A stretch of 57,336 bases of DNA from Clostridiales bacterium (GCA_012513645.1 JAAZBU010000038.1:1-57336), one strand, 5' to 3'; numbered from the stretch's first letter, positions 37,083 to 46,416 are shown. Notes: generated by a model from the letters alone, not told the origin. Numbers and translations are program-made.

Positions 37083-38090
37083 TCACGGCTGATACAGCCC
37101 GATCTTTTTGTACAGCTTGCGCAGCGTGCGCTGGGCAAGGACGCTGGCGCGCCCGGCATTTTCCTTGAGCACGTCTGCCAGGTAGGCCTTGTCCTTCATC
37201 AGGCGAGCAAACTCATCCTGCACGGGCTTGAGCTGCTCGATAACCGCCTCGGCCGTGCGCTCCTTGAGCACGCCGTAGCCCCGCCCCGCCAGCTCGTCCA
37301 CCAGCGCGTCGATGCCGGTACCGCTGGTGGCCGACAGGATACTCAGCAGGTTGCTCACACCGGGCTGGTTGTCCGGGTCAAAGCGAATGTCGGCCAGCGA
37401 GTCGGTCACCGCGCGCTTGAACTTGCGGCGGATCACATCGGGCGAATCCAGGATGGCCACAAAGCTGTCCTCCTCATCCGACTTGCTCATCTTGCGCTCG
37501 GGCTCGGTCAGGCTCATGATCTTGGCGGTGGTCTTGGGGATATAGGGCTCGGGCACACGGAATACATCGCCATATAGGCCGTTGATGCGCAGGGCGATGT
37601 CGCGGGTAATCTCCAGATGCTGCTTCTGGTCGGCGCCCACGGGCACCAGGTCCGTCTGGTACAGCAGAATATCCGCCGCCATCAGCGCCGGGTAGGTAAA
37701 CAGGCCGGCGTTGATGTTGTCCTTGTGGCGGCTCGACTTGTCCTTGAACTGGGTCATGCGGCTGAGCTCGCCCATATAGGTATAGCAGTTCAGCACCCAG
37801 GCCAATTCCGCGTGCTCGGGCACATGGCTCTGGCAGTAGATGATGCTCTGCTTGGGGTCCAGCCCGCAGGCGATGTACAGCGCGGCCAATTCCATGGTCT
37901 GCCGGCGCAGGTCGGCCGGCAGGTTGCGGATGGTCAGCGCGTGCAGATCGACCACACAAAACAGGCAGTCATAATCCTTTTCCAGCAGCACAAAGTTGCG
38001 GATGGCGCCGATGTAGTTGCCCAATTGGATCCGGCCGGAGGGCTGAATGCCAGAATACAGCACCTGGCGGCGCACATTGTTATCAGTCAT
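37083..38090 (-). CDS. trpS: Tryptophanyl-tRNA synthetase
   Basis: This class I synthetase charges tRNA-Trp. Its 335 residues match the family. The HIGH-type motif is QPSGRIQLGNYIGA (about 16-29) and the KMSKS motif is exact in ERKMSKSDEED. The substrate-site segments CVVDLHALTI and YPALMAADILLYQ are present. It starts 20 bases after the kbl stop, so it has no T-box leader of its own and is presumably expressed with the threonine-degradation genes upstream. Confidence 0.97.
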   Translation of the reverse strand: MTDNNVRRQVLYSGIQPSGRIQLGNYIGAIRNFVLLEKDYDCLFCVVDLHALTIRNLPADLRRQTMELAALYIACGLDPKQSIIYCQSHVPEHAELAWVLNCYTYMGELSRMTQFKDKSSRHKDNINAGLFTYPALMAADILLYQTDLVPVGADQKQHLEITRDIALRINGLYGDVFRVPEPYIPKTTAKIMSLTEPERKMSKSDEEDSFVAILDSPDVIRRKFKRAVTDSLADIRFDPDNQPGVSNLLSILSATSGTGIDALVDELAGRGYGVLKERTAEAVIEQLKPVQDEFARLMKDKAYLADVLKENAGRASVLAQRTLRKLYKKIGLYQP

Positions 38091-38110
38091 AGCGGTTCAT
38101 CCTTTATCTG

Positions 38111-39295
38111 TTATAGGCCCATTTCCTGCTTAACTCGGGCAAAGGCTTCAACGGCAAGGTCCAGATCCTGCCGGCTGTGGCCGGCGCTTACCTGGGTGCG
38201 GATGCGCGCCTTGCCTTGGGGCACCACGGGGTAGGAGAAGGATACCACATATACGCCCTTTTGCAGCATGCGCTCGGCAAATTCTTTGGCTACATGGGCA
38301 TCGTAGAGCATCACGGGCACGATGGGGTGCTCGCCTGACAACACGTCAAAGCCCAGGGTGCCCAGCTTCTGGCGGAAGTAGGCGGTGTTTTCGTGCACCC
38401 GGTCGCGCAGCGCGGTGCTCTCCTCCAATAGGTCCAAGGTTTTCAGGGTAGCGGCGCAGATGGCCGGCGCCAGCGTATTGCTGAACAGGTAGGGGCGCGA
38501 GCGCTGGCGCAGCAGATCCACAATGGGCTGGCGCGCGGCAGTCACGCCGCCCGATGCCCCGCCCATGGCCTTGCCAAAGGTGGTGGTGATGATATCTACC
38601 CTGCCCATCACGCCGCAGGCCTCGTGCGTGCCGCGGCCGTTTGCGCCCATAAAGCCGGTGGCATGGCTGTCATCCACCATGACCAGCGCATCATAGCGCT
38701 CGGCCAGGTCGCAGATCTCGCCCAACTTGGCGATGTAGCCGTCCATAGAAAACACGCCGTCAGTCACAATCAGGCGGATGCGGGCATCAGCGGCCTCCTT
38801 GAGCCGGGTCTCCAGCTCGGCCATATCGCTGTTGCGGTAGCGCATGCGCTGCGCCTTGCACAGGCGCACGCCGTCGATGATGGAGGCGTGGTTAAGCTCG
38901 TCGGAGATCACCACGTCCTCCTCCCCTAACAGCGTTTCAAACAGGCCGCCGTTGGCGTCAAAGCAGGAGGAGTACAGGATGGCGTCATCCATGCCCAGGA
39001 AGTGGGCAATGCGCTGCTCCAGCTCCTTGTGGATGGCCTGCGTACCGCAAATGAAGCGCACGCTGGACAGGCCAAAGCCCCACTGGTCGTAGCTGGCGCG
39101 GGCAGCGTCTATCAGCCGCCGGTCGCCGGCCAGGCCCAGGTAGTTGTTGGCGCACAGGTTGAGCACGCCATCCACCGCCGTGGTGTTGATTTTAGCACTC
39201 TGCGGGGTGGTAATGACCCGCTCTTCCTTCCAGGTGCCTGCCTGACGGATGTCATTCAATGTATTGTTGAAAATGTCCAACGCCTTGCTGCTCAT
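38111..39295 (-). CDS. kbl: Glycine C-acetyltransferase (2-amino-3-ketobutyrate CoA ligase)
   Basis: This PLP enzyme splits 2-amino-3-ketobutyrate with CoA into glycine and acetyl-CoA, the second step of threonine degradation. It has 394 residues. The PLP lysine lies in [14 protein letters not shown], the aspartate and histidine in [12 protein letters not shown], and [15 protein letters not shown] near the start is a family hallmark. ATG 39295 overlaps the tdh stop in an ATGA junction, so translation is coupled. A GTG-type start five codons earlier is less likely. Confidence 0.96.
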   Translation of the reverse strand: MSSKALDIFNNTLNDIRQAGTWKEERVITTPQSAKINTTAVDGVLNLCANNYLGLAGDRRLIDAARASYDQWGFGLSSVRFICGTQAIHKELEQRIAHFLGMDDAILYSSCFDANGGLFETLLGEEDVVISDELNHASIIDGVRLCKAQRMRYRNSDMAELETRLKEAADARIRLIVTDGVFSMDGYIAKLGEICDLAERYDALVMVDDSHATGFMGANGRGTHEACGVMGRVDIITTTFGKAMGGASGGVTAARQPIVDLLRQRSRPYLFSNTLAPAICAATLKTLDLLEESTALRDRVHENTAYFRQKLGTLGFDVLSGEHPIVPVMLYDAHVAKEFAERMLQKGVYVVSFSYPVVPQGKARIRTQVSAGHSRQDLDLAVEAFARVKQEMGL

Positions 39296-40332
39296 GCCTT
39301 TTTCCCCCAATCCAGGATGATCTTGCCCGAGTTGCCTGTGCCCATGATATCAAAGGCCTGCTGAAACTCGCTGTAATGGAAGCGGTGGGTGATCAGGCCG
39401 CGCAGGTCAAGGCCCGATTCCACCATGGCGGACATCTTGTACCAGGTCTCATACATCCTGCGGCCGTAGATGCCCTGCATGCCCAGGCCCTTTAAGATGA
39501 TCTTGTCCATATCCAATTGCGCTGTCTTGCCAAACAGGCCCAGCAGGGCCACCTTGCCGCCGTTTCGCATGCTGGTGATCATCTGATCGAGTGCTGAGGG
39601 GGCGCCGGACATCTCCATCCCCACGTCAAACCCCTCCACCATGCGGCCATCCTTCATGGCCTGTGCCAGATCGTCCCGCGTGACATTGACCGCGGCGGTG
39701 GCACCCAGCTTGCGCGCCAGGTTCAGCCGATAGTCGTTGATATCGGTGATGATGACATTGCGGGCGCCCGTGTGCCGGCAGATGGCCGCCGCCATGATGC
39801 CGATGGGCCCGGCGCCGGTGATGAGGATGTCCTCGCCCACCAGGTCAAACATCAGGGCCGTATGCGTCGCGTTGCCCAGGGCGTCAAAAAAGGAGACGAT
39901 CTCCTCATCCAGGTCCGGGTTGATGGGGATGCAGTTGGAGGCGGGGATGCACAGATACTCGGCAAAGGCCCCGTCGCGGTTGACGCCCACGCCCTTTGTT
40001 TCGTGGCACCACTGGCCGTTGCCCGCGCGGCAGTTGCGGCAGTGGCCGCAGACGATGTGCCCCTCGCCGGACACCCGCTGGCCGATGTGGAAGCTCTTGA
40101 CAGCGCTGCCCATTTCGGCGATCTCGCCCACGTATTCGTGGCCGATCACCCGCTGCGGCTCCACATGCTTCTGGCTCCATCCGTCCCAGTTGTAGATGTG
40201 CAAATCCGTCCCGCAGATGGCGGTCTTGCGGATCTTGATGAGCACCTCATCCTCCCGGGGCACGGGCTTGGGCACCTGCACCAACTCCAATCCCGGGGCT
40301 GCTTTGGTTTTTGCCAGGGCATCCATCATCAT
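39292..40332 (-). CDS. tdh: L-threonine 3-dehydrogenase
   Basis: This zinc- and NAD-dependent medium-chain dehydrogenase oxidises threonine to 2-amino-3-ketobutyrate. Its 346 residues match the family. The catalytic zinc set is C40 ([15 protein letters not shown]) with H65-E66 (GHEY). The structural zinc cysteines are in [15 protein letters not shown], and the NAD motif is [18 protein letters not shown] lies before ATG 40332. Coupled to kbl, it forms the tdh-kbl route from threonine to glycine and acetyl-CoA. Confidence 0.96.
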   Translation of the reverse strand: MMMDALAKTKAAPGLELVQVPKPVPREDEVLIKIRKTAICGTDLHIYNWDGWSQKHVEPQRVIGHEYVGEIAEMGSAVKSFHIGQRVSGEGHIVCGHCRNCRAGNGQWCHETKGVGVNRDGAFAEYLCIPASNCIPINPDLDEEIVSFFDALGNATHTALMFDLVGEDILITGAGPIGIMAAAICRHTGARNVIITDINDYRLNLARKLGATAAVNVTRDDLAQAMKDGRMVEGFDVGMEMSGAPSALDQMITSMRNGGKVALLGLFGKTAQLDMDKIILKGLGMQGIYGRRMYETWYKMSAMVESGLDLRGLITHRFHYSEFQQAFDIMGTGNSGKIILDWGKKA

Positions 40333-40357
40333 ATGCTGTTCCTTTCCCGCCGTCAGC

Positions 40358-41098
40358 TCAGGGCGTCAGCAGGCGCTCCAACTGCTGCGGCGTATACACA
40401 TACTCAGCGACCTCCTGATCGCTGCGAAATACGCCGGGCTGCAAATAAAACACGGCATCGCCCTGCTCATTTGCGTAAAAATGTTCCTCAGGATAAAACC
40501 CGTCAGACAGCGTGTCCAGGCTCATGTCCGCAAGCCAGGGGCTGTCCCCCTGCGCCAACTCGGCCTCAATCTGCCGCCAGACATCTTGCAGCACCGCCTC
40601 GCCCAGCTGCTGGGAGCTCTCCCCCACCTGCACCAGGCCGCGCAGCGTCAGGCTGTCCCCGGCGTACTCGCCGGAGGCGGCAAACACCACCGAGCTGACC
40701 GTGTTCACCTCCGTGCCCTCCACCGTCTGCGTGCGGTGCAGCAGGGCACTGAAAAAATCATCCGAGTTGCAGGTTACGCGCCACTGCTCGCTCACGCGGT
40801 TGCCGCCCTTGCCCGCCATGATGGGGTCCGCTGCGTACATGGGCAGCACCAGGTTGGCCATTTCGTTGAGCGCCAGATCAAAATAATGGTTGATGGCTTC
40901 GCTGACCGCGTCCTCCCCCGAGAGCATGGGGTAAAGGTATTGGTAGTGGTAGGTCCACGCCTGCTCATCGGGAAACCAGGCTTCGCCCTCCATCCAGGTG
41001 ACGGGCAGTTCCGCCTGTGCGGCCGGTATCAACAGCCATATTAGGCACAGCAGCAGGCTGATCCGCTGCCGCCCCTGCCGCCCTGTGCTCCTCTTCAT
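40358..41098 (-). CDS. Secreted DUF3298-type protein
   Basis: The 246-residue protein has a signal peptide (hydrophobic 13-25, cleavage near PAAQA). Its C-terminal half resembles the DUF3298 domain of Rsi[27 protein letters not shown] and the ending [11 protein letters not shown] fit the usual pattern. In RsiV this domain senses lysozyme outside the cell (known), but here there is no membrane anchor and no adjacent sigma gene, so a sensory role is not supported. It sits between the TrxR-like gene (gap 7) and tdh (gap 25). Confidence 0.75.
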   Translation of the reverse strand: MKRSTGRQGRQRISLLLCLIWLLIPAAQAELPVTWMEGEAWFPDEQAWTYHYQYLYPMLSGEDAVSEAINHYFDLALNEMANLVLPMYAADPIMAGKGGNRVSEQWRVTCNSDDFFSALLHRTQTVEGTEVNTVSSVVFAASGEYAGDSLTLRGLVQVGESSQQLGEAVLQDVWRQIEAELAQGDSPWLADMSLDTLSDGFYPEEHFYANEQGDAVFYLQPGVFRSDQEVAEYVYTPQQLERLLTP

Positions 41099-41105
41099 AG
41101 GCCGC

Positions 41106-41954
41106 TCAGCCCTTGAGCGCGCGCAGGTAGGATGCCGCGGAGATGGCCGCGATATTGCCCTCGCCCACCGCCTTGGGGGCCTGCAGGGGGGCGCCCAGGA
41201 TATCGCCGGCGGCAAATACGCCGGGCACGCTGGTCATCAGGTCCTTGTCCACGATGATGGCGCCCTTTTCTGCCTGTACCTCGGGCAAAAGCTGCGTCAT
41301 GGCCACAGCAGGGCGCAGCACAAAGGCACCATCGGCCCGGTGCCGGCCCGCGTTGGTGGTGAGCAGCATCTCCTGCCCGTCCTGCTCAAAGGACAGCGGC
41401 TTCTCCTTGATCAGCTCAATGCCCTCGGCCAGCCCGGCAGTATTGTGCGGCTTTTCGATGAAATAGCTTACCCGGCCCAGCTCGGACAGGTAGTTGGCCT
41501 CCTCCACGGCTTCCTCGCCGCCGGCCACCACCAGCATGTGCTTGCCGCGGTAGAACATGCCGTCGCATGTGGCGCAGTAGCTCACCCCCTGGCCCAGCAG
41601 CTCCTCCTCGCCGGGCAGCGGGTTGACCCGGGAGGTACCCAGCGCCAGAATGATGGCCCCTGCCTCGTACAGGTCGTTCCCGGCCAGCACGGAAAAGCTA
41701 TTGCCCATGGGCAGCACCTTTTGCACAAGCTGGCGCTTAAACTCGGCCCCCAGCGCCTCGGCCTGCCCGCGCAGCACCTTGAGCATATCGGGCCCGTTCA
41801 CCTCGGGCAGCCCGGGGTAGTTGTCAATGCGGCGTGCCTTGCCCAGCGCGCCATCCCCGGCATAGAGCACCAGCACATTCAGGTTGCGCTGGCGCGCGGT
41901 CATGGCGGCCGAGCACCCGGCGCAGCCGCCGCCGATGATAATCAGATCAATCAA
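41106..41954 (-). CDS. Thioredoxin-reductase-like FAD/NAD oxidoreductase
   Basis: The 282-residue flavoprotein has the FAD motif LIIIGGGCAGCSAA, the redox-active CATC pair in VSYCATCDGMF, a slightly altered NAD site (VVAGGEEAVEEA), and GVFAAGDILGAP near the end. This is the TrxB fold, shorter than the usual 305-320 residues. The start seems to be TTG at 41954, because AGGAGGAGGG lies just upstream and no ATG fits. It overlaps the stop of the CNNM/CorC gene by eight bases. Whether it reduces thioredoxin or another protein is uncertain. Confidence 0.85.
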   Translation of the reverse strand: MIDLIIIGGGCAGCSAAMTARQRNLNVLVLYAGDGALGKARRIDNYPGLPEVNGPDMLKVLRGQAEALGAEFKRQLVQKVLPMGNSFSVLAGNDLYEAGAIILALGTSRVNPLPGEEELLGQGVSYCATCDGMFYRGKHMLVVAGGEEAVEEANYLSELGRVSYFIEKPHNTAGLAEGIELIKEKPLSFEQDGQEMLLTTNAGRHRADGAFVLRPAVAMTQLLPEVQAEKGAIIVDKDLMTSVPGVFAAGDILGAPLQAPKAVGEGNIAAISAASYLRALKG

Positions 41955-43290
41955 TGGGTTGGCCCTCCTCCTGTGGCACGCGGCCGGCTTCCACCCACTC
42001 GATGCGGCGGTCCTGCACGCTGAGCACGCGGAAATGATAGCCGTTATAGTCAATTTCGGGCTGGCTGCCCTCGTCGGGGATGGTGCCCAGCTGGCTTAAG
42101 ATCATGCCGCCGATGGTATCGTACTCCTCTTCGATGGGCAGGTCTGCGCCCGCCGCCTCGTTGAAGGCCTCGATCTCCACGCTGCCGGCCAGCTTGAAGC
42201 ATCCCTCGCCCAGGTCTACAATATCCTGCTGCACCTGGGGGTCGTACTCGTCGTAGATGTTGCCGACGATCTCCTCCAGCAGATCCTCCATGGTGATCAG
42301 GCCGCTGGTGCCGCCGTACTCATCCACCACGATGGCCATGTGAAACTTGTTGAGCTGCATATCCCGAAACAGCGCATCCGTGCGCACCGATTCGGGCACA
42401 AAGCGCGCCTGGCGGATAATCTCCCGCAGGGGCTTGGGGTGCTCGCGCAGGCGGTTGAGCAGAAAATCCCGCGTGGACAGGGTGCCGATGATGTCGTCCA
42501 GGTCCTCCTCATACACGGGGAAGCGGGACAGCCCGGTGCTTTCGATCATGCGGGTGATTTCCTGCCAGGTGTCATCCACCCAGACTGCCCACATGTCCGT
42601 GCGGTGGGTCATGGAGTCAGCCGCCGTGAGGTTGTTAAACTCGAACACGTTCTCGATCATGTCGCGTTCGGTCTCCTCAATGGCGCCCTTTTCCTCGCCC
42701 ACATCGACCAGCAGGCGGATCTCGTCCTCCGTGAGGCGCTCAATCTCCTCATCGGGATCGATGCCCATCAGGCGCAAAATGGCATTGCATGTAAGCACCG
42801 CCAGCCGCGCCAGAGGCAGGAAAACCGTGTTAGCAAAGTTGGCCAGCCAGTGCAGCCGGCGGGCCGTCACCTCGGCCTGGCGGTTGGCCAGGTTTCGGGG
42901 CAGCAGCGTACCCAGCGCCAGCAATAAAAACGTATGAACCACCAGCACCAGCAGGATGGCAACCCAGGCAAGCGCAACGGGAGACAGCCAGGGCCATGTG
43001 TTCCATCCAGCAAAGGCAGTGCCCAGCGGCAGCGCAATCCCCCAGATGGCAAGCCCTGCGGACAAAAAGCCCACGAACACCAAGCAGGCACGAAGGCCCG
43101 AGGGCGTATCCGTCAGCTTTTGCGCGAAGCGGATCAGCTGATCCGACTTCGTGTCCTCCAGATCGGACTGCCTGCGCAGCTTGTTTTTGTTCAGCGTTCT
43201 GGCCGCGGTCTCAGCCGCAGTCAACAAGGCGTAGAGCAGATACATCAGCAGTAAAATCACCAGCGTCCAACCCAGAGGGTCTGCGTCCAT
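41947..43290 (-). CDS. CNNM/CorC-family (hemolysin-like) membrane protein
   Basis: The 447-residue protein has an N-terminal DUF21 membrane domain with four hydrophobic segments (about 6-25, 62-85, 95-125, 140-165). Two CBS domains follow (MTHRTDMWAVWVDD at about 235 and VPESVRTDALFRDMQLNKFHMAIVVDEYGG at about 310). A C-terminal CorC_HlyC domain ends it (about 365-440, with GDIATF-free but typical EEEYDTIGG). Members handle magnesium or other divalent cations, and toxin function is not implied. ATG 43290 has AAAGGGGAG upstream. It is the first gene of the minus-strand run to 33353. Confidence 0.93.
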   Translation of the reverse strand: MDADPLGWTLVILLLMYLLYALLTAAETAARTLNKNKLRRQSDLEDTKSDQLIRFAQKLTDTPSGLRACLVFVGFLSAGLAIWGIALPLGTAFAGWNTWPWLSPVALAWVAILLVLVVHTFLLLALGTLLPRNLANRQAEVTARRLHWLANFANTVFLPLARLAVLTCNAILRLMGIDPDEEIERLTEDEIRLLVDVGEEKGAIEETERDMIENVFEFNNLTAADSMTHRTDMWAVWVDDTWQEITRMIESTGLSRFPVYEEDLDDIIGTLSTRDFLLNRLREHPKPLREIIRQARFVPESVRTDALFRDMQLNKFHMAIVVDEYGGTSGLITMEDLLEEIVGNIYDEYDPQVQQDIVDLGEGCFKLAGSVEIEAFNEAAGADLPIEEEYDTIGGMILSQLGTIPDEGSQPEIDYNGYHFRVLSVQDRRIEWVEAGRVPQEEGQPID

Positions 43291-43317
43291 TCGTTCTAAC
43301 TCCCCTTTCCTCTGGTC

Positions 43318-43326
43318 AGTATACCA
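43318..43326 (-). promoter_or_regulatory. Extended -10 promoter of the minus-strand gene run
   Basis: On the minus strand TGGTATACT (43326-43318) is an extended -10 element, with no good -35. The leader would be about 20 bases before the CNNM/CorC gene. Confidence 0.6.
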
Positions 43327-43400
43327 TAAACTCAGGGGGTTTTCCTACGCGGGACGCGGGAATCGGATGATTTTCCTGTGCAATCCCCGCGCATTTGATG

Positions 43401-43406
43401 TATAAT
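43401..43406 (+). promoter_or_regulatory. Candidate -10 of the DUF5685 gene set
   Basis: A perfect TATAAT (43401-43406) preceded by TG lies about 60 bases before ATG 43465. The -35 region (TGCAAT at 16 bases) is poor. Confidence 0.5.
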
Positions 43407-43464
43407 GGCACCCGAGCTGTTTTTCACAGGATGCGGCTGCCCATCAGACGGAAAGGGATGCGCC

Positions 43465-44283
43465 ATGTTTGGATATGTTGTTGCCAACCTGGATAAGCTG
43501 ACGCCCCAGCAGCGGGGGCTGTATCAGGCCGCCTACTGCGGCCTGTGCGTCACGCTGGGCAATCAGCATGGCCTCAGCTGCCGGCTGACGCTGACCTATG
43601 ACATGGCGTTCCTCATTATCCTGCTGTCCTCCCTGGCGGATGAGGAGCCGGCCTACAGCCAGATGCGCTGCGCCGTGCACCCCCTCAAAAAGCGCAGCGT
43701 GTTTGTGAGCCAATGTACGCCCTATGCCGCGGATATGAACCTCATGTTGGCTCACGCCAAATCCCTGGATGACTGGGCGGACGACCGCAAGCTGCTGTCC
43801 CTCTCCCAGGCCAAGGTGTTTGAGCGCGCCGCGCAGGCCGCACGGACGCGCCACCCCCGGCAGGGCGAGACCATCGATCAATGCCTGCGCGACCTGTCAG
43901 CCATGGAAAAGGAAGGCGAGGTCAACCCCGACCTGCCCGCCAACGCCTTTGGCCGGCTACTGGGCGAGATCTTTGTGCACGACGAAAAAGACAGCCAGGC
44001 AGACGCGCTACGCGACTTCGGCTTCGCGCTGGGGCGGTTTATCTACCTGATGGACGCGGTGATGGACCTGAAGGAGGATATCCGCAAAGAGCGGTATAAC
44101 CCGCTGGTGCTGATCCCAACAGAGCGGCACGAGGCGCTGCTGCACCTGCAGATGGCCCAATGCGCCGCCTGCTACGACCGGCTGAAGGTGCCGCGCAACG
44201 GCGATCTGATTGAAAACATACTTTATTCGGGCGTGTGGACCAAGTACAGCGCCCGCCACAGAAAGGAGGCGCCCACCCCATGA
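43465..44283 (+). CDS. DUF5685 family protein
   Basis: The 272-residue protein begins MFGYVVANLDKLTPQQRGLY and has AAYCGLCVTLG at about 22-32, the signature of the uncharacterised DUF5685 family of Firmicutes. It is largely helical. Near residue 195, YLMDAVMDLKEDIRKERYNPL has spaced aspartates recalling the all-helical isoprenyl-diphosphate synthase fold, though without clear DDxxD pairs. Conserved cysteines 25 and 28 may bind metal. AAAGGG lies before ATG 43465. It overlaps the next gene by four bases (ATGA). No function is known. Confidence 0.82.
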   Translation: MFGYVVANLDKLTPQQRGLYQAAYCGLCVTLGNQHGLSCRLTLTYDMAFLIILLSSLADEEPAYSQMRCAVHPLKKRSVFVSQCTPYAADMNLMLAHAKSLDDWADDRKLLSLSQAKVFERAAQAARTRHPRQGETIDQCLRDLSAMEKEGEVNPDLPANAFGRLLGEIFVHDEKDSQADALRDFGFALGRFIYLMDAVMDLKEDIRKERYNPLVLIPTERHEALLHLQMAQCAACYDRLKVPRNGDLIENILYSGVWTKYSARHRKEAPTP

Positions 44284-44951
44284 GAGACCCGTATGAGGTG
44301 CTGGGCGTTCCCCGCAGCGCCACCCAGCAGGAGGTTACGGCCGCCTATCGCAAGCTGGCCAAGAAATTTCACCCCGACCTCAACCCGGGCGATAAAAGCG
44401 CCCAGACCAAGATGAGCGAGGTCAATGTCGCCTACGAGGAGATCAAGTCCGGCCGCGCCGGCTACACCGATTATTCCAAGCCTAACGCCGGCAGGCCCGG
44501 CGGCAACCCCTACCAGGGCTATGGGCGCTACGGCGGCTATGGCGGGTACAACCCGTTTGAGGAGTTTTTCCGCGGCGCCTACCGCACACAGCAGACCCAG
44601 CAGCATCAGCGGCAGGGCGACCAGTTTGACCCGGTGCGCCAGTACATCAACGCCATGCGCTACAGTGAAGCGTTGTATGCCCTCAGCCAGATCAACCAGC
44701 GCAGCGGGCAGTGGTACTACCTGAGCGCCATTGCCAACTACGGCAGCGGCAACACCGTCACCGCCATGCAGCATATCGACCAGGCCATCCAGATGGAGCC
44801 TGGCAATGTCGAGTACCAGAACATCCGCCAGCAGATCATGGCCGGCTCCTCCACCTATACCACGCGCAGCCAGGGCTTTGGCATCCCCAACTTCGGCGTC
44901 AGCCCGCTGTGCCTGGGCCTGTGCTTCGCCCGCATGTGCTGCGGCTGCTAA
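44280..44951 (+). CDS. J-domain protein with Cys-rich tail
   Basis: The 223-residue protein opens with a DnaJ domain: YEVLGVPRSATQQEV, and the HPD motif at residues 31-33, so it should stimulate an Hsp70 (DnaK). A Gly/Tyr-rich linker (about 75-100) follows, then a helical segment with one TPR-like unit (YSEALYALSQI, AMQHIDQAIQMEPGN). The tail CLGLCFARMCCGC is cysteine-rich and hydrophobic, which could allow lipidation, metal binding or membrane contact (inference). The start overlaps the DUF5685 stop. It has no zinc-finger or C-terminal DnaJ domains, so it is a class C J-protein with a specialised client. Confidence 0.88.
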   Translation: MRDPYEVLGVPRSATQQEVTAAYRKLAKKFHPDLNPGDKSAQTKMSEVNVAYEEIKSGRAGYTDYSKPNAGRPGGNPYQGYGRYGGYGGYNPFEEFFRGAYRTQQTQQHQRQGDQFDPVRQYINAMRYSEALYALSQINQRSGQWYYLSAIANYGSGNTVTAMQHIDQAIQMEPGNVEYQNIRQQIMAGSSTYTTRSQGFGIPNFGVSPLCLGLCFARMCCGC

Positions 44952-44984
44952 GTTATCAATGACCGATTGAAAGGAAGATCCCCT

Positions 44985-45395
44985 ATGAACAACTGGCGGT
45001 ATAAGCTATCGGCATTCATGCAGGGGCGCTACGGCCCGGACCCGCTGTACAAGGCGCTGTTGGTGGTATATCTGGTGCTGCTCGTGCTCAACATGTTTGT
45101 GCGCTCGCCCATCATCATGTACCTGGCCTTTGTGCCGCTGGCATTCGGCTTTTACAGGGTATTTTCCAAGCAGCTGGCCAAGCGCGCCGCGGAAAACCGC
45201 CGGTACCTGGTGCTGCGCGACGGCGTGCGCAAGAAGGTGATGCAGACCGTCAACCGCTTCAAGGAGCGCAACACCCATCGCTACCGCGCCTGCCCCAACT
45301 GCCGCACCACGCTGCGGCTGCAAAAGAAAATAGGCACCATGACAGTGAACTGCCCCAAGTGCCATACCACCTTTCAGGTGACAATTAAGCGGTAA
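44985..45395 (+). CDS. Small membrane protein with C-terminal zinc ribbon
   Basis: The 136-residue protein has two closely spaced membrane helices (about 22-38 and 41-59), a basic region (70-100) and a C-terminal zinc ribbon with CPNC (103-106) and CPKC (123-126). AAGGAAG precedes ATG 44985 by about nine bases. It is probably cotranscribed with the DUF5685 and J-domain genes (gap 33). The ribbon would face the cytoplasm if the helices form a hairpin. Function unknown. Confidence 0.8.
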   Translation: MNNWRYKLSAFMQGRYGPDPLYKALLVVYLVLLVLNMFVRSPIIMYLAFVPLAFGFYRVFSKQLAKRAAENRRYLVLRDGVRKKVMQTVNRFKERNTHRYRACPNCRTTLRLQKKIGTMTVNCPKCHTTFQVTIKR

Positions 45396-45398
45396 AAA

Positions 45399-46355
45399 TC
45401 AGTTTGTAATGATCTGGTCAGCAAGGAGGGCTTTGAGGCTCTCCTTGTTTTCATCCGGGCGAAGCGCGCGCAGGCCTACCACCAGGCGCTCGCTGTCCTC
45501 CTTGCCATGGCAGGTGATCATGGTGAGCATACGGTCGTTGGGGCCCACCTCCACCGGCAAGGTGAAGGCGGAGAAGCGGCGCAGGCCCTCCACATAGCCG
45601 GCCTGATCCTGCGGGCTGCCAAAGCGGGGCACAATCATGGACAGGTAGCGCGGGCTGGCCGGGTCGATGGATACAACAGATACCGCGTAGGGCACGTAGA
45701 CCTGGCTGTCATACAGCGTGCTGAACTGGAAAAATGGAGCATCCAGCAGCACATGCCGCTCCAACAGGCGGGCCAGCTTGCCGAACATGGTGCCGTTTTT
45801 CATGTTGTGCCCGTGGAGGATCAGGTTCTGATCCTGGGGCAAAATGCTGTTGTCCGCATCGATGAACACGGTGCCGGCCATGTTGTCGCGGCCGTAGAAA
45901 TCGCGGTATACATAGTAGCTGTTGTCGCGCTTGACCACGGGGTAATCGACATCGCTGAAGGCGTCGGATTTCAGCCAGCCGGCCATGTCGTTGTTCCTTC
46001 GGAAGAAGGATAAAAACTCCGGCAGCATGGCGGTGCTGGCAGAGGGCAGCGGATAGGGCGTGGCACTCGGAGGGGGCGGATCTGCCTGGGCTACGGCGGC
46101 TGCAACAGGCGCAGGCTCGGCTGTGGGGGTCTCGGTCGCCTCCACCACAGGGGCGTCCGTGGCCACAGCCTCCCTTTGGGCGCGCAGCTCCTCCTGCACC
46201 CGGCGGGTGGCCCGGCCCTGCACAAGGTAGTTAATGGTGAGGGCTACGGCGGCAACCATCAGCACACCGGCGGCCGCCAGCAGCAGCCGCTGCAACGGCG
46301 TGCTCTCGCGGAATATCGTTCGCCTTCTTGGCCTGTACCTGCGCCCTCTGGACAT
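45399..46355 (-). CDS. srtB: Class B sortase
   Basis: This membrane-anchored transpeptidase cuts sorting-signal proteins and joins them to the cell wall. Its 318 residues have a basic N-terminus, one membrane helix (about 22-45), a proline/alanine-rich spacer (70-110) and the catalytic domain. The triad is visible: H183 in LILHGHNMKNGTMF, C282 in TMITCHG and R290 in SERLVVGLR. The domain order and HGHNMKNGTMF stretch fit class B. It stands alone on its strand with its own promoter. No LPxTG-like or NPQTN-like substrate is in the window. Confidence 0.93.
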   Translation of the reverse strand: MSRGRRYRPRRRTIFRESTPLQRLLLAAAGVLMVAAVALTINYLVQGRATRRVQEELRAQREAVATDAPVVEATETPTAEPAPVAAAVAQADPPPPSATPYPLPSASTAMLPEFLSFFRRNNDMAGWLKSDAFSDVDYPVVKRDNSYYVYRDFYGRDNMAGTVFIDADNSILPQDQNLILHGHNMKNGTMFGKLARLLERHVLLDAPFFQFSTLYDSQVYVPYAVSVVSIDPASPRYLSMIVPRFGSPQDQAGYVEGLRRFSAFTLPVEVGPNDRMLTMITCHGKEDSERLVVGLRALRPDENKESLKALLADQIITN

Positions 46356-46387
46356 CAGCCATTCACTCCCCCATTCTTGCTGCGCTT

Positions 46388-46416
46388 ATTATATATCGGC
46401 ATGGACAGAAACGCAA
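46388..46416 (-). promoter_or_regulatory. Promoter of srtB
   Basis: On the minus strand TTGCGT (46416-46411), 17 bases and TATAAT (46393-46388), about 32 bases before ATG 46355. Confidence 0.75.

Noticed and set aside
38091-38110. T-box in front of trpS
   Set aside because: Only 20 bases lie between kbl and trpS.
40358-41098. RsiV-type anti-sigma factor
   Set aside because: Only the DUF3298-like part is shared. There is no membrane helix after the signal peptide and no neighbouring sigma gene.
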